This document shows positions 26,955 through 36,686 of a stretch of 64,000 bases of DNA, one piece after another; within the stretch, counting starts at the first letter, position 1, and every line of letters starts with the position of its first letter. Location: positions 1,040,001-1,104,000 of the forward strand of contig NZ_CP150207.1 in the NCBI RefSeq assembly GCF_037969765.1, given 5' to 3'. The DNA comes from Paenibacillus sp. FSL W8-0186 (lineage in GTDB: Bacteria > Bacillota > Bacilli > Paenibacillales > Paenibacillaceae). The position numbers and the translations under genes were made by a program. Under the pieces are notes generated by a model. It worked only from the letters and a program-made list of their open reading frames with translations, did not search any database and had not been told where the DNA came from.

Positions 26955-27320
26955 GCAAACCGTAACAACGGCATGACATGCAATGTAACAAGCAGCCGCC
27001 AATAAGCAAACCGCAACAACGACATGACATGCAATGGAACAAGCAACGCCAATAAGCGGAAGTAATCAAAAAGGTAGCAAGCAAAGGTAGCAAGCAAAGT
27101 AGTAAGCAAAGTAGTAAGCAAGAGTACCAACAGACATAGCCAACAGACACCATCAACAGACGTAACAACAAGACACAACAAGCAAACGCAACAACGCATC
27201 AATCAAACGCAACAACCAGACACCACCAACAGACACCACCAACAGACACCACCAACAGACACCACCAACAGACACCACCAACAGACACAACAACCAGACG
27301 CAACAAGCAAATGTAACAGC
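26955..27320. repeat. low-complexity array between sensor kinase and regulator
   Basis: The first part has two ~60-base copies of a unit containing AACAACGRCATGACATGCAAT followed by AACAAGCA, then short AAGCAAAGTAGT words. The second part contains a perfect 13-bp tandem repeat, CAGACACCACCAA, five times at 27217-27281 plus a partial copy. It has an A+C-rich strand throughout and no plausible gene on either strand. Confidence 0.85.
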
Positions 27321-27371
27321 AAAATGGCAGGCAAGCGTAACAAGGAACATCACAGGCAGGGGGGAGTGCAT

Positions 27372-28706
27372 ATGTACAACATTTTGCTCGTTGACGATGA
27401 ACCGTTGATTTGCAAAGGCTTGGCGGGGTTTCTGCAGGAATCCGGGCTAGATTTGGGCTTGGTGCATACCGCATACAGCGGCCAGGAGGCGCTTGATTGC
27501 ATTCGCATGGAAGAGATTGATCTGCTCGTCACGGACATCCAAATGGGAGAAATGAACGGCATCGAGCTGATGCAGCAGGCCAAACTGATCAAGCCCTGGG
27601 TGCAGACGATCATTATTTCAGCCCATGAAACGTTTCAATATGCGCAGATGGCGCTTCGGCTGGGGGCGAAGGATTATCTGATCAAGCCGCTGAACAGCGG
27701 GCAATTTCTCGACGCGGTGCGGAACGCCCTGCTCAAAATGGATAAGCCGGACCCGCTGATTTATAACTTTTTGGCACCGGAGGCGGAGCATTTTCAAATG
27801 GAGGAGCTTGAGCCCGAGCAGTGCGAAGGACTGAAGCGATTGCTGGCTGCCCCTGTCCCTGCTGCGGCCGGCATCGCTGGGGATCAGGCCGTGGTGCAGC
27901 AAGGCGAGCTGGGGCTGCGGGGGCCTTATTTTGCCGTGATGAAAATGAAGCTGGATTTGCCAGTCAAAGATCATGACGCTTATACTGCCCGGGATCACCA
28001 ACTGCTCGAATATGCGGCTCTAAATGTGGCCAAGGAGCTGCTCTACCAGGAATGGAATGCGCTGTCCTGCTTCACCGCAGAACGGGAAATCTGTCTGGTG
28101 CTCCAATGGAACGAGCGGGAATACGCCGAACTGGACGTCAACAAAATCAATCAGCTCGAGATGATTGGCCGCAGCCTGCACCATCATGTTCACAAATATT
28201 TGGGCGTGGCCGCTATGGTAGGTGTCAGCCAAATTCTGAAGGGAGCGGAGTTCCTGTCCGTACTCGGGCAGCAGGCCGATAAAGCGATACAGTGGGGCGC
28301 CGGACATGGGGATTATCATGTGTTCTATTACGGCGATTTTAATTGGCATAACTACGCGCAAGACCCCTCTGCCGAGGAACTGACGACGCAAAGCAACCGG
28401 ATCGTTGAAAGCGCCAGACTCTACATTGAAGCGAACTACCATCAGAAAGGGCTGACCATCCATGAAGTCGCTAAGAAAAACCATGTCAGTCCCAATTATC
28501 TCAGCTATCTATTCAAAAAGAACACCGGCCACAATTTGTGGGAATACGTGATCAAGCTGCGCATGGAGGAGAGCAAATCCCTCCTTCTGAATACCGACCT
28601 CCGCCGCTACGAAATCGCAGAACGCGTTGGCTACGAATCGCCGGAGCATTTCAGTAAAATCTTCAAAAAATACTACGGTGTCAGCCCAAGCGAGCTGAAG
28701 AAGTAA
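27372..28706 (+). CDS. AraC-family response regulator (YesN type)
   Basis: A 444-residue regulator. The receiver domain has the VDDEP pair and phospho-acceptor Asp55 in LVTDIQMGEMNG. The C-terminal AraC HTH pair runs from about 345 to 444, ending in ESPEHFSKIFKKYYGVSPSELKK. The ATG at 27372 has GGGGGAG 5 bases upstream; an in-frame ATG 16 codons earlier lies in the repeat tract and lacks a site. It is partner of the kinase upstream and probably activates the following sugar importer, whose first gene starts 108 bases downstream. Confidence 0.92.
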   Translation: MYNILLVDDEPLICKGLAGFLQESGLDLGLVHTAYSGQEALDCIRMEEIDLLVTDIQMGEMNGIELMQQAKLIKPWVQTIIISAHETFQYAQMALRLGAKDYLIKPLNSGQFLDAVRNALLKMDKPDPLIYNFLAPEAEHFQMEELEPEQCEGLKRLLAAPVPAAAGIAGDQAVVQQGELGLRGPYFAVMKMKLDLPVKDHDAYTARDHQLLEYAALNVAKELLYQEWNALSCFTAEREICLVLQWNEREYAELDVNKINQLEMIGRSLHHHVHKYLGVAAMVGVSQILKGAEFLSVLGQQADKAIQWGAGHGDYHVFYYGDFNWHNYAQDPSAEELTTQSNRIVESARLYIEANYHQKGLTIHEVAKKNHVSPNYLSYLFKKNTGHNLWEYVIKLRMEESKSLLLNTDLRRYEIAERVGYESPEHFSKIFKKYYGVSPSELKK

Positions 28707-28814
28707 GATCGGCTATAGTTCGCATAGTTTTGCACATGTTCGGCGCTCCCTCGTTTTTTTAAGATATAAGAAAGGTTCCAATAGCTAGACACTACAGAGG
28801 AGTGAGGGAGTCGC

Positions 28815-29666
28815 GTGAAAAAATATATGTGGGGGTATTTGTTTCTCGTCCCGGCGATAGCGGTATTTATCGTTTTTTTGTGGGTGCCGATCGGAAAAGG
28901 CATCGTGTACAGCTTCTATAATATCGATTTCGTGAAAGGGAACACCTTTGTCGGCTTCGACAACTATATCAAAATATTCAACAATCCCGATGTGCTCCTA
29001 TCGGTTCGCAACACACTTTATTTCATGTTGTTAACTTTGGTGATTGGCTTCTGGGTGCCGATTGCCGCCTCGATCGCCATATCCGAGCTCCGGTTCTTCC
29101 AAGGGTTTGCGCGGATCGCTGCTTATTTGCCATTCGTCGTGCCTGGTGTCGTGCTGTATGGGATGTGGAGATGGATGTATGATCCGGTCGGTCCGATCAA
29201 TGCGCTGCTGGGCTGGTTTGGAGCGGAGCCGATTTCGTTTATTTCCGATGGCAGCTGGTCCATGGTGTCGCTGGTCGTCATGGAGACCTGGCAGCAGTTC
29301 GGATCGGCGATGCTGATTTATTTGGCTGGGGTGCTGAGTATTCCAAAGGACTGGTACGAAGCGGCGGAAATCGATGGGGCCGGCGTCTGGAGCCGGATAA
29401 AATACATTACGCTGCCCTCGATGCGGAATTTGATCGTATTGATGCTGATTTTGCAGCTCATCGGCACCTCCCAGGCCTATCAATCGCAGCTGGCCATGCT
29501 GGACGGCGGGCCGAACAAGGCGACGCTGACCTATGCGCTGCTTACAGTGAAATACGCCTTCACGCAGCTTGATTACGGGGCGGGAACCGCGCTGGGCGTG
29601 CTGATGTTCCTGGTGCTGAGCGTGCTCGGCATCATGCAATACAAGCTGAACAGGGAGGATTATTAG
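28815..29666 (+). CDS. carbohydrate ABC transporter permease (MalF-like)
   Basis: A 283-residue inner-membrane permease of the CUT1 sugar importer family with six predicted helices. The cytoplasmic EAA loop reads YEAAEIDGAGVWSRIKYITLP and docks an ATPase. A GTG start at 28815 follows GGAGTGAGGGAG. It is separated from the next permease by one base. No ATP-binding subunit is encoded nearby, which is usual for CUT1 systems in Firmicutes that share an MsmX-like ATPase. The substrate is unknown, probably an oligosaccharide. Confidence 0.92.
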   Translation: MKKYMWGYLFLVPAIAVFIVFLWVPIGKGIVYSFYNIDFVKGNTFVGFDNYIKIFNNPDVLLSVRNTLYFMLLTLVIGFWVPIAASIAISELRFFQGFARIAAYLPFVVPGVVLYGMWRWMYDPVGPINALLGWFGAEPISFISDGSWSMVSLVVMETWQQFGSAMLIYLAGVLSIPKDWYEAAEIDGAGVWSRIKYITLPSMRNLIVLMLILQLIGTSQAYQSQLAMLDGGPNKATLTYALLTVKYAFTQLDYGAGTALGVLMFLVLSVLGIMQYKLNREDY

Positions 29667-29667
29667 G

Positions 29668-30534
29668 ATGGAAGAGAGAGGGATTCTATCGGCAGCCGAT
29701 TTAAGGAAGCCGTTCAATAAGGCCGTATACATTCTGATGGTGCTGTGCATAGCGGTCATGGCGTTCACGATGCTGTATCCGATCGCGATGACGATGTTCA
29801 ACGGGCTGAAGACGAATCAGGAGATCAATACGTTTCCTCCGCGTTTTTTTCCAACGGAATGGCACTGGGAGAATTTCGCGAAGGGCTGGAGCTACATCAA
29901 GCTACCTGTGTTTTTGAAAAACACGCTGCTGATCTTTGGCGGCAACCTGGTGATGACCGTCCTGGTGCTGGGGCTCGCGGCCTTTAGCATTTCGCGCATT
30001 CGCGTGCCGTACAGCCGGGCGATCTATTTCTTCATCCTGATGACGCTGTTCATTCCGGCGGCCAGCTACATGATTCCGAATTTCGTGAATCTGAAGGAGC
30101 TCGGGCTGTTGAATACATATTGGGCATTCTGGCTTCCGGCCGGGGCTAGCGCGTACTATTTTCTGCTCATTAAAAATTTCTTCGACGGCATTCACCCGGA
30201 AATTTTCGAAGCGGCGCGGATCGACGGCGCCTCGGAGCTGACCAGCTTTGCACGGATCGCGCTGCCGCTGTCCATACCGATCTTTGCTACGCTGGCGATC
30301 TTTATTTTCTCCACGGCCTGGAACGACTGGTTCTGGCCCTCGCTGGTCATGCATACGGAGGACAAATACACATTAGCTACCGCGATCTATAAATACGTGA
30401 TTAACGCGAGATCGCTGGATAGCAGCATCAAATTCAATATTTTATTTATGGTCATGGTTCCGCCGATCTTCGTCTTCCTTGTCTTTCAGAAGTTTATTAT
30501 GCGGAGTGTCAGCCTGTCGGGGGTTAAAGGGTAG
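29668..30534 (+). CDS. carbohydrate ABC transporter permease (MalG-like)
   Basis: A 288-residue second permease of the same importer with six helices and the EAA loop EAARIDGASELTSFARIALPL. The ATG at 29668 follows GGGAGGATTATTAGG, a site lying within the end of the previous gene, so the two are coupled. It forms the transmembrane channel with the MalF-like subunit. The C-terminal SLSGVKG tail is typical. Confidence 0.92.
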   Translation: MEERGILSAADLRKPFNKAVYILMVLCIAVMAFTMLYPIAMTMFNGLKTNQEINTFPPRFFPTEWHWENFAKGWSYIKLPVFLKNTLLIFGGNLVMTVLVLGLAAFSISRIRVPYSRAIYFFILMTLFIPAASYMIPNFVNLKELGLLNTYWAFWLPAGASAYYFLLIKNFFDGIHPEIFEAARIDGASELTSFARIALPLSIPIFATLAIFIFSTAWNDWFWPSLVMHTEDKYTLATAIYKYVINARSLDSSIKFNILFMVMVPPIFVFLVFQKFIMRSVSLSGVKG

Positions 30535-30649
30535 TGTGCGATTCCGTAGCCCTGCACATGATCGCCATATGAATGGACATCGTGTTCTGGACCGGTCGTC
30601 TTCTATGATAAAGATGCAACCAACAACAAATAGGAAAAGGGGAGTATCG

Positions 30650-32098
30650 ATGCGCAAGTTCTCAGCAGTACTGGTATGCCTTCTGCTGTTCGGAACGCTG
30701 CTTGCGGCATGCAGCGGCGGCGGCAGTACGAAGGTCAAGGAAGAGGGAGGGTCTGCCGGCAATGGGGGCGGCAGCAGTAATACCGGGCAGGCCGAAGAGC
30801 CGGCCGACGACATCACCTCGCGGAAAATTACGATTAAAGTCCATTATCCGCTGCCGGACGAAACGACGCTCAGACAGCAGGAGGACGATAAAATTGCCCG
30901 GTTTCAGGCCAAATACCCGAACGTGACGATCATTAAAGACGACTGGGCCTATGACGTGAATGAAATCGGCGTGAAAATGGCTGCCAACGAGGCCCCGACA
31001 TTCTACAACACTTGGGCTACCGAAGCGAACTTCCTCGTGGAGCGCGGCTGGGTCGCCGATATTACAGAGCTGTGGAACAACTGGGAATACAAGGATCAGA
31101 TGAATGAGGTATTACAAAGCCAGTTTAACGTCGACGGTAAAGTTTACGGCGTTACGCAGAACGGTTATATAACGTCAACGGTTGTGAACAAGAAGCTGGT
31201 GGAGGATAGAGGCATTACGCTCCCTGCTCTGGACTGGACCTGGGACGATATGTACGACGTAGCCAAGGCGGCTGCCGATCCGAAGAAAGGCATTTCCGGC
31301 ATTGCGCCGATGGGTAAAGGGAATGAGGCCGGCTGGAACTGGACAAATTTCCTGTTTGAAGCCGGCGGGGACATCGAGACGGTGGAGGACGGCAAGGTCA
31401 AGGCGATGTTCAATTCTGAGGCCGGTGTGAAGGCGCTGGACTTCTACAAGAAGCTGAGATGGGAAGCAAACGCCATTCCGCAGGATTGGGCGCTGGGCTG
31501 GGGCGATGCGGTCAGCTCCTTCCAGCAAGGCCGTACGGCCATGGTTATTGCCGGGGCGTTCGACGTGCTGCAGGCGGCATTAAACGAGGGCGGCATGAAG
31601 CCGGAGGACGTCGTGGCGTATCCGATGCCTGCCGCGGAGAAGGGCGGCAAGCATTACGGAATTCTGGGCGGCAATTATCTCGTCATTAATCCAAATGCGA
31701 CGAAAGATGAACAGGAGATGGCCTTCCGTTACATCACGTTCGACTACTTTACTGATGAAGCGCTGAAGTCCGTGGAGGATACGATCCAGGCCCGCAAAGC
31801 GGAGGGCAAGTATTTTGTTCCGACGCCGCTGGAGTATTTCAGCGACGATTCCGAGTATGCGGCCAAGGTGAAGGCGATTTACGAAAAATACGACAACGTG
31901 TACAAGTATGATCCAGAGCTGTTCAATCTGCTGGAAGGTAAACCCGAAGCGCAGTTTGGCACGCAAGACTATTATGCGACAATGTCCAATGTCGTGCAGG
32001 AATCCTTCTCGAAGAAAGGGACGGATTCCAAGAAGCAGCTTGATGCCGCCGCGAAGTTTGTGCAAGAGAACTATTTCGATAAAATCGAGCAAAAATAG
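30650..32098 (+). CDS. sugar ABC transporter substrate-binding lipoprotein
   Basis: A 482-residue binding lipoprotein. The signal peptide ends in LAAC with Cys21, followed by a Gly/Ser-rich linker. The mature protein is a family 1 solute-binding fold with ARFQAKYPNVTI, the DGKVYGVTQNGYI hinge segment and FQQGRTAMVIAGAFDV. It captures substrate outside the membrane for the two permeases upstream. The ATG at 30650 follows AGGAAAAGGGGAG. An upstream in-frame extension to 30479 overlaps the permease and has no signal. Finding the binding protein last in the operon is less common than first. Confidence 0.92.
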   Translation: MRKFSAVLVCLLLFGTLLAACSGGGSTKVKEEGGSAGNGGGSSNTGQAEEPADDITSRKITIKVHYPLPDETTLRQQEDDKIARFQAKYPNVTIIKDDWAYDVNEIGVKMAANEAPTFYNTWATEANFLVERGWVADITELWNNWEYKDQMNEVLQSQFNVDGKVYGVTQNGYITSTVVNKKLVEDRGITLPALDWTWDDMYDVAKAAADPKKGISGIAPMGKGNEAGWNWTNFLFEAGGDIETVEDGKVKAMFNSEAGVKALDFYKKLRWEANAIPQDWALGWGDAVSSFQQGRTAMVIAGAFDVLQAALNEGGMKPEDVVAYPMPAAEKGGKHYGILGGNYLVINPNATKDEQEMAFRYITFDYFTDEALKSVEDTIQARKAEGKYFVPTPLEYFSDDSEYAAKVKAIYEKYDNVYKYDPELFNLLEGKPEAQFGTQDYYATMSNVVQESFSKKGTDSKKQLDAAAKFVQENYFDKIEQK

Positions 32099-32111
32099 CA
32101 TATGTCTGTTT

Positions 32112-32143
32112 AAGGCGGCTCCGTTATTGCGGAGCCGCTTTCT
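32112..32143 (+). terminator. ABC importer operon terminator
   Basis: AAGGCGGCTCCG, loop TTATTG, CGGAGCCGCTTTCTT. It lies 14 bases after the binding-protein stop. Confidence 0.85.
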
Positions 32144-32249
32144 TGGCATGCCGCCGCTGCGTCAGGCGGCTGCCTGAATATTAACGCTCCTTTGTCAGCA
32201 CAATAAACCATAACTGTGTGCAAATATATGGATAAGGGAGTCCGGTGCG

Positions 32250-33623
32250 TTGAACGAAACAAGCAAAGATACAAAGGATAAACTGCTGAAATGGTGGCAG
32301 TTATCCTTGATGGGCGTCGCTTGCACGATTGGGACGGGTTATTTTCTCGGGACGGGCGTAGGGATCCAAATCGGCGGCCCGGCAATCATTCCGGCATTTA
32401 TTCTGGCTGCGGCCGGAACATTTGTCGTATTTGACGTACTCGCCAAAATGTCCTCAAAAGATCCCCAGGAAGGCTCATTTTGCGTATATGCGCGCAATGC
32501 CTTTGGACGCTGGGCTGGATTCAGCAGCGGCTGGGTGTATTTCTCTTCGGAGATTCTCATTATGGGAAGCCAAATGGCAGCCTTGTCTCTGTTCACCCGG
32601 CTATGGTTCCCGGGAGTCCCGATGTGGGTATTCGCCTCGGTATATGCGGTGCTTGGTTTATTTATTATCATTTTGGGGACAAAAGGCTTTGAACGGGCGG
32701 AGCATTTGTTTGCGGTGGTCAAGCTAGCAGCAATCATTGCTTTCCTTGGCTTGGCAGGCTCCGCGCTTTTGGGCTGGCTCGGCGGAGGCAAGCATGCGCC
32801 AAGCTGGCCGGTGCCTCTCTTTCCGACAGGAGCGATCGGCGGATGGTCCAGCCTTATTTATGCGTTTTATGCGTTCGGCGGCATCGAGGTCATGGGGATG
32901 CTGGCGATCCGGTTAAAGAACCCGGAGGAAGCTCCAAAGGCAGGGCGCTGGATGATCGGAACATTAGCCATCCTGTACATCGCTTCGCTGGTGGCGGCTT
33001 TAAGCCTGGTGCCCTGGAAAACGATGGGGGCAAAGGAAAGTCCGTTTGTCATAGCACTGAAAGGGTACGGCTTAAGTTTTGTGCCCCATTTTTTTAATGG
33101 AATTTTCATTATTGCCGGGTTTTCCACGATGGTTGCATCGCTGTTCGCCGTCATTACGATTCTGGTGACGCTGGCCAAAAACAAGGACGCTCCTCCGCTG
33201 TTCGCCAAGGTAAGCCGCGGGCAGAAGAAAACCCCTTATTACGCAATCGGGGTTACGGCAGTTGCTCTGGGCGGCTCCATCTTGCTGGCCCTGCTTCTGC
33301 CAGAGAAGATGTACGAATACGTAACAACCGCTGCCGGGCTTATGCTGATGTACAACTGGATTTTTATTCTCTTCACGGCAGGCAGCCTGCTGGAGCTTGG
33401 CGGATGGGAGCAGGTCAAGCGCTGGGGCAGTACGGGTATCATTCTGCTGGCGGTAAGCGGTACGATGTTTCATGACAAGAGCCGGCCGGGGCTGTGGATC
33501 AGTCTGGGGCTGGTTGCGCTAATCGGCGGGATCACGCTGCTGATGAGGCGAGTCTGGGACAGGATAAAGGCGAGACGCAGAGGCAGGGTGCGGAGAACCA
33601 GACCCAAGGGCGAGCTGACCTAG
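32250..33623 (+). CDS. APC-family amino acid permease
   Basis: A 457-residue membrane transporter with about 12 helices. The N-terminal LMGVACTIGTGYFLGTGVGI is the APC family signature in helix 1, and GSFCVYARNAFGRWAGFSSGW follows in the helix 2-3 region, as in the GabP/ProY/lysine group. It imports an amino acid by cation symport; the substrate is not deducible. The start is a TTG at 32250 with AAGGGAG ~10 bases upstream; no in-frame ATG lies close. The tail is strongly basic (RRRGRVRRTRPK). It is monocistronic with a strong terminator. Confidence 0.88.
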   Translation: MNETSKDTKDKLLKWWQLSLMGVACTIGTGYFLGTGVGIQIGGPAIIPAFILAAAGTFVVFDVLAKMSSKDPQEGSFCVYARNAFGRWAGFSSGWVYFSSEILIMGSQMAALSLFTRLWFPGVPMWVFASVYAVLGLFIIILGTKGFERAEHLFAVVKLAAIIAFLGLAGSALLGWLGGGKHAPSWPVPLFPTGAIGGWSSLIYAFYAFGGIEVMGMLAIRLKNPEEAPKAGRWMIGTLAILYIASLVAALSLVPWKTMGAKESPFVIALKGYGLSFVPHFFNGIFIIAGFSTMVASLFAVITILVTLAKNKDAPPLFAKVSRGQKKTPYYAIGVTAVALGGSILLALLLPEKMYEYVTTAAGLMLMYNWIFILFTAGSLLELGGWEQVKRWGSTGIILLAVSGTMFHDKSRPGLWISLGLVALIGGITLLMRRVWDRIKARRRGRVRRTRPKGELT

Positions 33624-33658
33624 TTCAATCTCGCAGTCGGTTACGGGAATGAGAAGGC

Positions 33659-33697
33659 AAAAGAGGAGGCAGCTTCAATGGCTGTCTCCTCTTTTGG
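33659..33697 (+). terminator. amino acid permease terminator
   Basis: AAAAGAGGAGGCAGC pairs with GCTGTCTCCTCTTTT with one G-T pair around a 7-base loop; the 3' T run is part of the stem. It could act on both strands. Confidence 0.85.
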
Positions 33698-33926
33698 GTA
33701 TGCGTCCGTAAAGATGCAGGCTGGTCTGACAGGATGAGCAGTGAACCCGATTTACCGCTCATCTGGCCGTTCCGGTGCATCATAATCCCATCGCGAGGGG
33801 ATCAGGACTATGTTTTGTCGAGAATTAGGGTATTGCTTTGTTCAGGTATCTGTTAAAAACTTTAACATAGTCTATGACATAGTTCACCTATAAGAAAGTA
33901 TAGGTCTAAAGAATTGTAAAAATTGT

Positions 33927-34664
33927 CTATAAATAGGACATCCGACTGGCGATCGAAACTGCTTCCGTACTGGATTGAACACCAAGCTTCTCGAAGATGA
34001 TTTTTTTATGATGATTCACAGTACATTCTTTGATGTTCAACTTGATGGCAATCGACTTTACCGTCTGTCCCTGGGAGATGAGCCTAAGCACATGAAGCTG
34101 GCGCTCGGTAAGCTGTACCGGGCGTTCTTCCACGGGCGGAGGCTCGGGCAGGCTCTGCATCCTGCTCAGCATGTTGCCAGGGATCAGCTTGGCGATGGCG
34201 ATCAGCTCGCTTTTCATATTCGCGTTAATGGTCGAGACGTCTAGGTAGCCTATCGTTTTCGATCCAAGGGTCAACGGTGTTGAGAAACAGTGCCAGGTCT
34301 TGAAAAAAGGACTTTCATGCTCTTCAGGTGGCAAATAGATCGGTCCTTGCTTGGCCATAGCTTCCGAAATAGCGTTAACCCCGCAGCTCTCCTCCGTAAA
34401 ATACATGCCTACCCGGATCTCGGATTGGCGAACGACCTCCTCCAGCGTCTTGCAGTAGTCCATGGCGATCAGCACACCTTCTGCGTCGGTTAATAAAAAC
34501 AGATAGGTGCCTGATATATGCTCTTTTATGTGGGCGATGCAATCCTGAAATATAGATATGAGTGGTTTGTTGCTCTGCAGAATTTGTTCAAAATGCGATT
34601 TCGATGTAAAGACGGCGGCTGATTTTGAGGACGGCTGCTGAGATGCAACTTTTTTTTCGGACAT
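33927..34664 (-). CDS. GAF-LuxR transcriptional regulator
   Basis: A 245-residue DNA-binding regulator. The N-terminal ~165 residues resemble the GAF-type sensor of AcoR/DhaR-like activators (FTEESCGVNAISEAMAKQGPIY, then HCFSTPL). The C-terminal ~65 residues are a LuxR-type helix-turn-helix, LTERQLHVLRLISQGQTVKSIAIKL. It lacks a receiver domain, so it likely binds a small molecule. AAAGGGGGT precedes the ATG. It is divergent from exonuclease III. Its target is unknown; the amino-acid permease next door is one candidate. It combines a sensor usually seen with sigma-54 activators with a LuxR output. Confidence 0.83.
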   Translation of the reverse strand: MSEKKVASQQPSSKSAAVFTSKSHFEQILQSNKPLISIFQDCIAHIKEHISGTYLFLLTDAEGVLIAMDYCKTLEEVVRQSEIRVGMYFTEESCGVNAISEAMAKQGPIYLPPEEHESPFFKTWHCFSTPLTLGSKTIGYLDVSTINANMKSELIAIAKLIPGNMLSRMQSLPEPPPVEERPVQLTERQLHVLRLISQGQTVKSIAIKLNIKECTVNHHKKIIFEKLGVQSSTEAVSIASRMSYL

Positions 34665-34851
34665 GATGTGTGACCCCCTTTACTGCCTATCATGCAAAAA
34701 AATATAGTTCTCTACCTATTTATCGGGTAAACATGTGTAAAATTTGAATAAACATTGTAAAATTTGAGCGCACCCTTCAAAATAAAAGAGAACTTATCAT
34801 AGATTATTATAATAGATTTGGCCATGAAATGGGCAAAGGGAGACGGAAGAA

Positions 34852-35610
34852 ATGAAACTGGTGTCATGGAATGTCAACGGGCTGAGAGCATGTGTCAACA
34901 AAGGGTTTTATGATTATTTCCGGGCAGCGGATGCCGATATATTTTGCGTGCAGGAAACGAAGCTTCAGGCGGGGCAAATTGATCTCGAACTGGGCGAGGA
35001 ATATGAACAGTACTGGAACTACGCGGAGAAGAAGGGTTATTCGGGTACGGCCGTATTTACTAGAATAAAGCCGTTGTCCGTGCGATACGGCATCGAGGAG
35101 GATTCAGAGCCGGAAGGGCGGATCATTACGCTGGAGTTCGAATCCTTCTATTTAGTGAATGTATACACGCCGAATGCGAAGCGGGACTTATCCAGGCTGC
35201 CTTACAGGCTGGAGTGGGAGGAGCGGTTCCGGCACTATTTGGTGGAGCTGGATCGCCATAAACCGGTTATTGCCACAGGAGATATGAACGTGGCGCACCG
35301 CGAGATTGATATTAAGAACGCCAAGTCAAATATGGGGAATTCCGGCTTCACGCTGGAGGAACGGGAGAAAATGACGCAGCTGCTGGAGGCCGGGTTTATC
35401 GATACGTTCCGCTATTTTTATCCAGACCGGACGGATGTCTACAGCTGGTGGTCTTACATGCCGAAGGTCCGGGAGCGCAATATCGGCTGGAGAATCGATT
35501 ATTTCCTGGCTTCGGCCAAGCTCGGCGAAAGCCTGGCGGGTGCGCAGATCGATTGCCATGTGATGGGTAGCGATCATTGCCCCGTGGTATTGGAGCTGGC
35601 GGATATTTAA
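34852..35610 (+). CDS. exoA: exodeoxyribonuclease III
   Basis: A 252-residue exonuclease III/AP endonuclease of the EEP superfamily, which cleaves at abasic sites and removes 3' blocking groups in base-excision repair. All key motifs are present: SWNVNGLRA, VQETKL (metal ligand Glu35), NVYTPNA, TGDMNVAH, WWSY and the terminal GSDHCPV. The length is normal. The start ATG follows GGGAGACGGAAGAA. It is a single plus-strand gene. Confidence 0.96.
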   Translation: MKLVSWNVNGLRACVNKGFYDYFRAADADIFCVQETKLQAGQIDLELGEEYEQYWNYAEKKGYSGTAVFTRIKPLSVRYGIEEDSEPEGRIITLEFESFYLVNVYTPNAKRDLSRLPYRLEWEERFRHYLVELDRHKPVIATGDMNVAHREIDIKNAKSNMGNSGFTLEEREKMTQLLEAGFIDTFRYFYPDRTDVYSWWSYMPKVRERNIGWRIDYFLASAKLGESLAGAQIDCHVMGSDHCPVVLELADI

Positions 35611-35784
35611 AAACTAACTTTGGGCATAGTTTTACTGGCTGAGACAAGTTGCCGACTGAGGTCGGAGCTTTCTCGGCTTTTTGTTATATTCCTAAAATTT
35701 ATAGCTTAACATGCCGATAAAGCTACAAGACAATTTCCACGTATTGGAGTTGGAATTGGATTAAGGAGAGAGGAAAGTGACGTT

Positions 35785-36540
35785 TTGAAGATTTTATGGA
35801 TTGTTGTAGGCGTTATTGTAGCAATTGTAGTACTGCTTATCGCAGGTTTGCTTGTAGCAAGCAAGCGGCTCGATAAGCAGAATAAGAAACTGCGGCTTGA
35901 AATGGAACAGTCCCACCGTTTGCCTAACGAGAAGCAGCATTTGTTGGCCTACGGAGCTAATCTTGCTCTATACCGTTCTGAGTCGCCAAGAATTCTGCCG
36001 GTGAAGACCGGGTTGGACACATTGAGACAAGGGCTTGCGTCTGCCTGGGACATTAGCAATTCAGAGGAAGCTGTTGAAACCCTCGAGTGGCTTTTGACAG
36101 AAGGACATCGTGCCGATTACGATGAACTGCTGGCGGCGCTTCATGCCGGGCAGAGCTTTACCGCAGAGGAAGTGGGCAAATCACAGGAGTGCTACGAGTC
36201 TGCCAAAAGTGAGTTGATTAAGAAGCTATCTTTTGCGGAATCCGATTTTACCCGGTTGGATACGATTGCTGCCTGGGACTATGACCGGGCTGTAAACATT
36301 GCAAGGTGGAGCTTCATCGTCGGATACATAACGGAAGAACAGGCCTGGGGGTATATCGGGAGAGCGGCTGATGCTGCAAGCCTTATCTTTGATACCTGGA
36401 AAGACTATTTCATTTCATTCTCATTGGGTCGGGCTATTGCTTACGAAGGCGATATTTACGATATTCTCTGGAATGGCAAAGAGCTGCTGGAGGAAAAAGA
36501 TTCAATTTGGCATGAGTTCAGCATTAAGCGGGCCTCATAA
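35785..36540 (+). CDS. DUF1266 membrane-anchored protein
   Basis: A 251-residue protein with an N-terminal membrane helix (about 2-26) and a cytoplasmic or extracellular DUF1266 domain. Family signs are the GLASAWDISN segment, WDYDRAVNIARWSFIVGYITEEQAW and the C-terminal SFSLGRAIA. The function is unknown. The start is a TTG at 35785 with AGGAGAGAGGAAAG upstream; no in-frame ATG is close. A bidirectional hairpin follows. Confidence 0.82.
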   Translation: MKILWIVVGVIVAIVVLLIAGLLVASKRLDKQNKKLRLEMEQSHRLPNEKQHLLAYGANLALYRSESPRILPVKTGLDTLRQGLASAWDISNSEEAVETLEWLLTEGHRADYDELLAALHAGQSFTAEEVGKSQECYESAKSELIKKLSFAESDFTRLDTIAAWDYDRAVNIARWSFIVGYITEEQAWGYIGRAADAASLIFDTWKDYFISFSLGRAIAYEGDIYDILWNGKELLEEKDSIWHEFSIKRAS

Positions 36541-36630
36541 TAAGATGGAGTCTACATACATATTGAATCATTTACGGATATTTAGGGCGGGTATACCTTC
36601 CTTGAGATTATGTTGATGATGCAATAATGC

Positions 36631-36663
36631 AAAATAGCGCATGCGTATAGCATGCGCTATTTT
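36631..36663. terminator. bidirectional terminator between DUF1266 and TelA genes
   Basis: A perfect 14-base inverted repeat, AAAATAGCGCATGC / GCATGCGCTATTTT, with loop GTATA. It lies between two convergent genes and carries a T run at the 3' end on both strands. Confidence 0.9.
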
Positions 36664-36686
36664 ATATCTGCGCCAATCACTTTATA

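Noticed and set aside
27217..27281. Possible CRISPR array at the 13-bp repeats
   Set aside because: Units are only 13 bases, contiguous with no spacers, and no cas genes are nearby.
35640..35683. Possible terminator after exonuclease III
   Set aside because: CCGAC/GTCGG and GCCGA/TCGGC pairings compete and the hairpin next to the T run is weak, so I did not list it.
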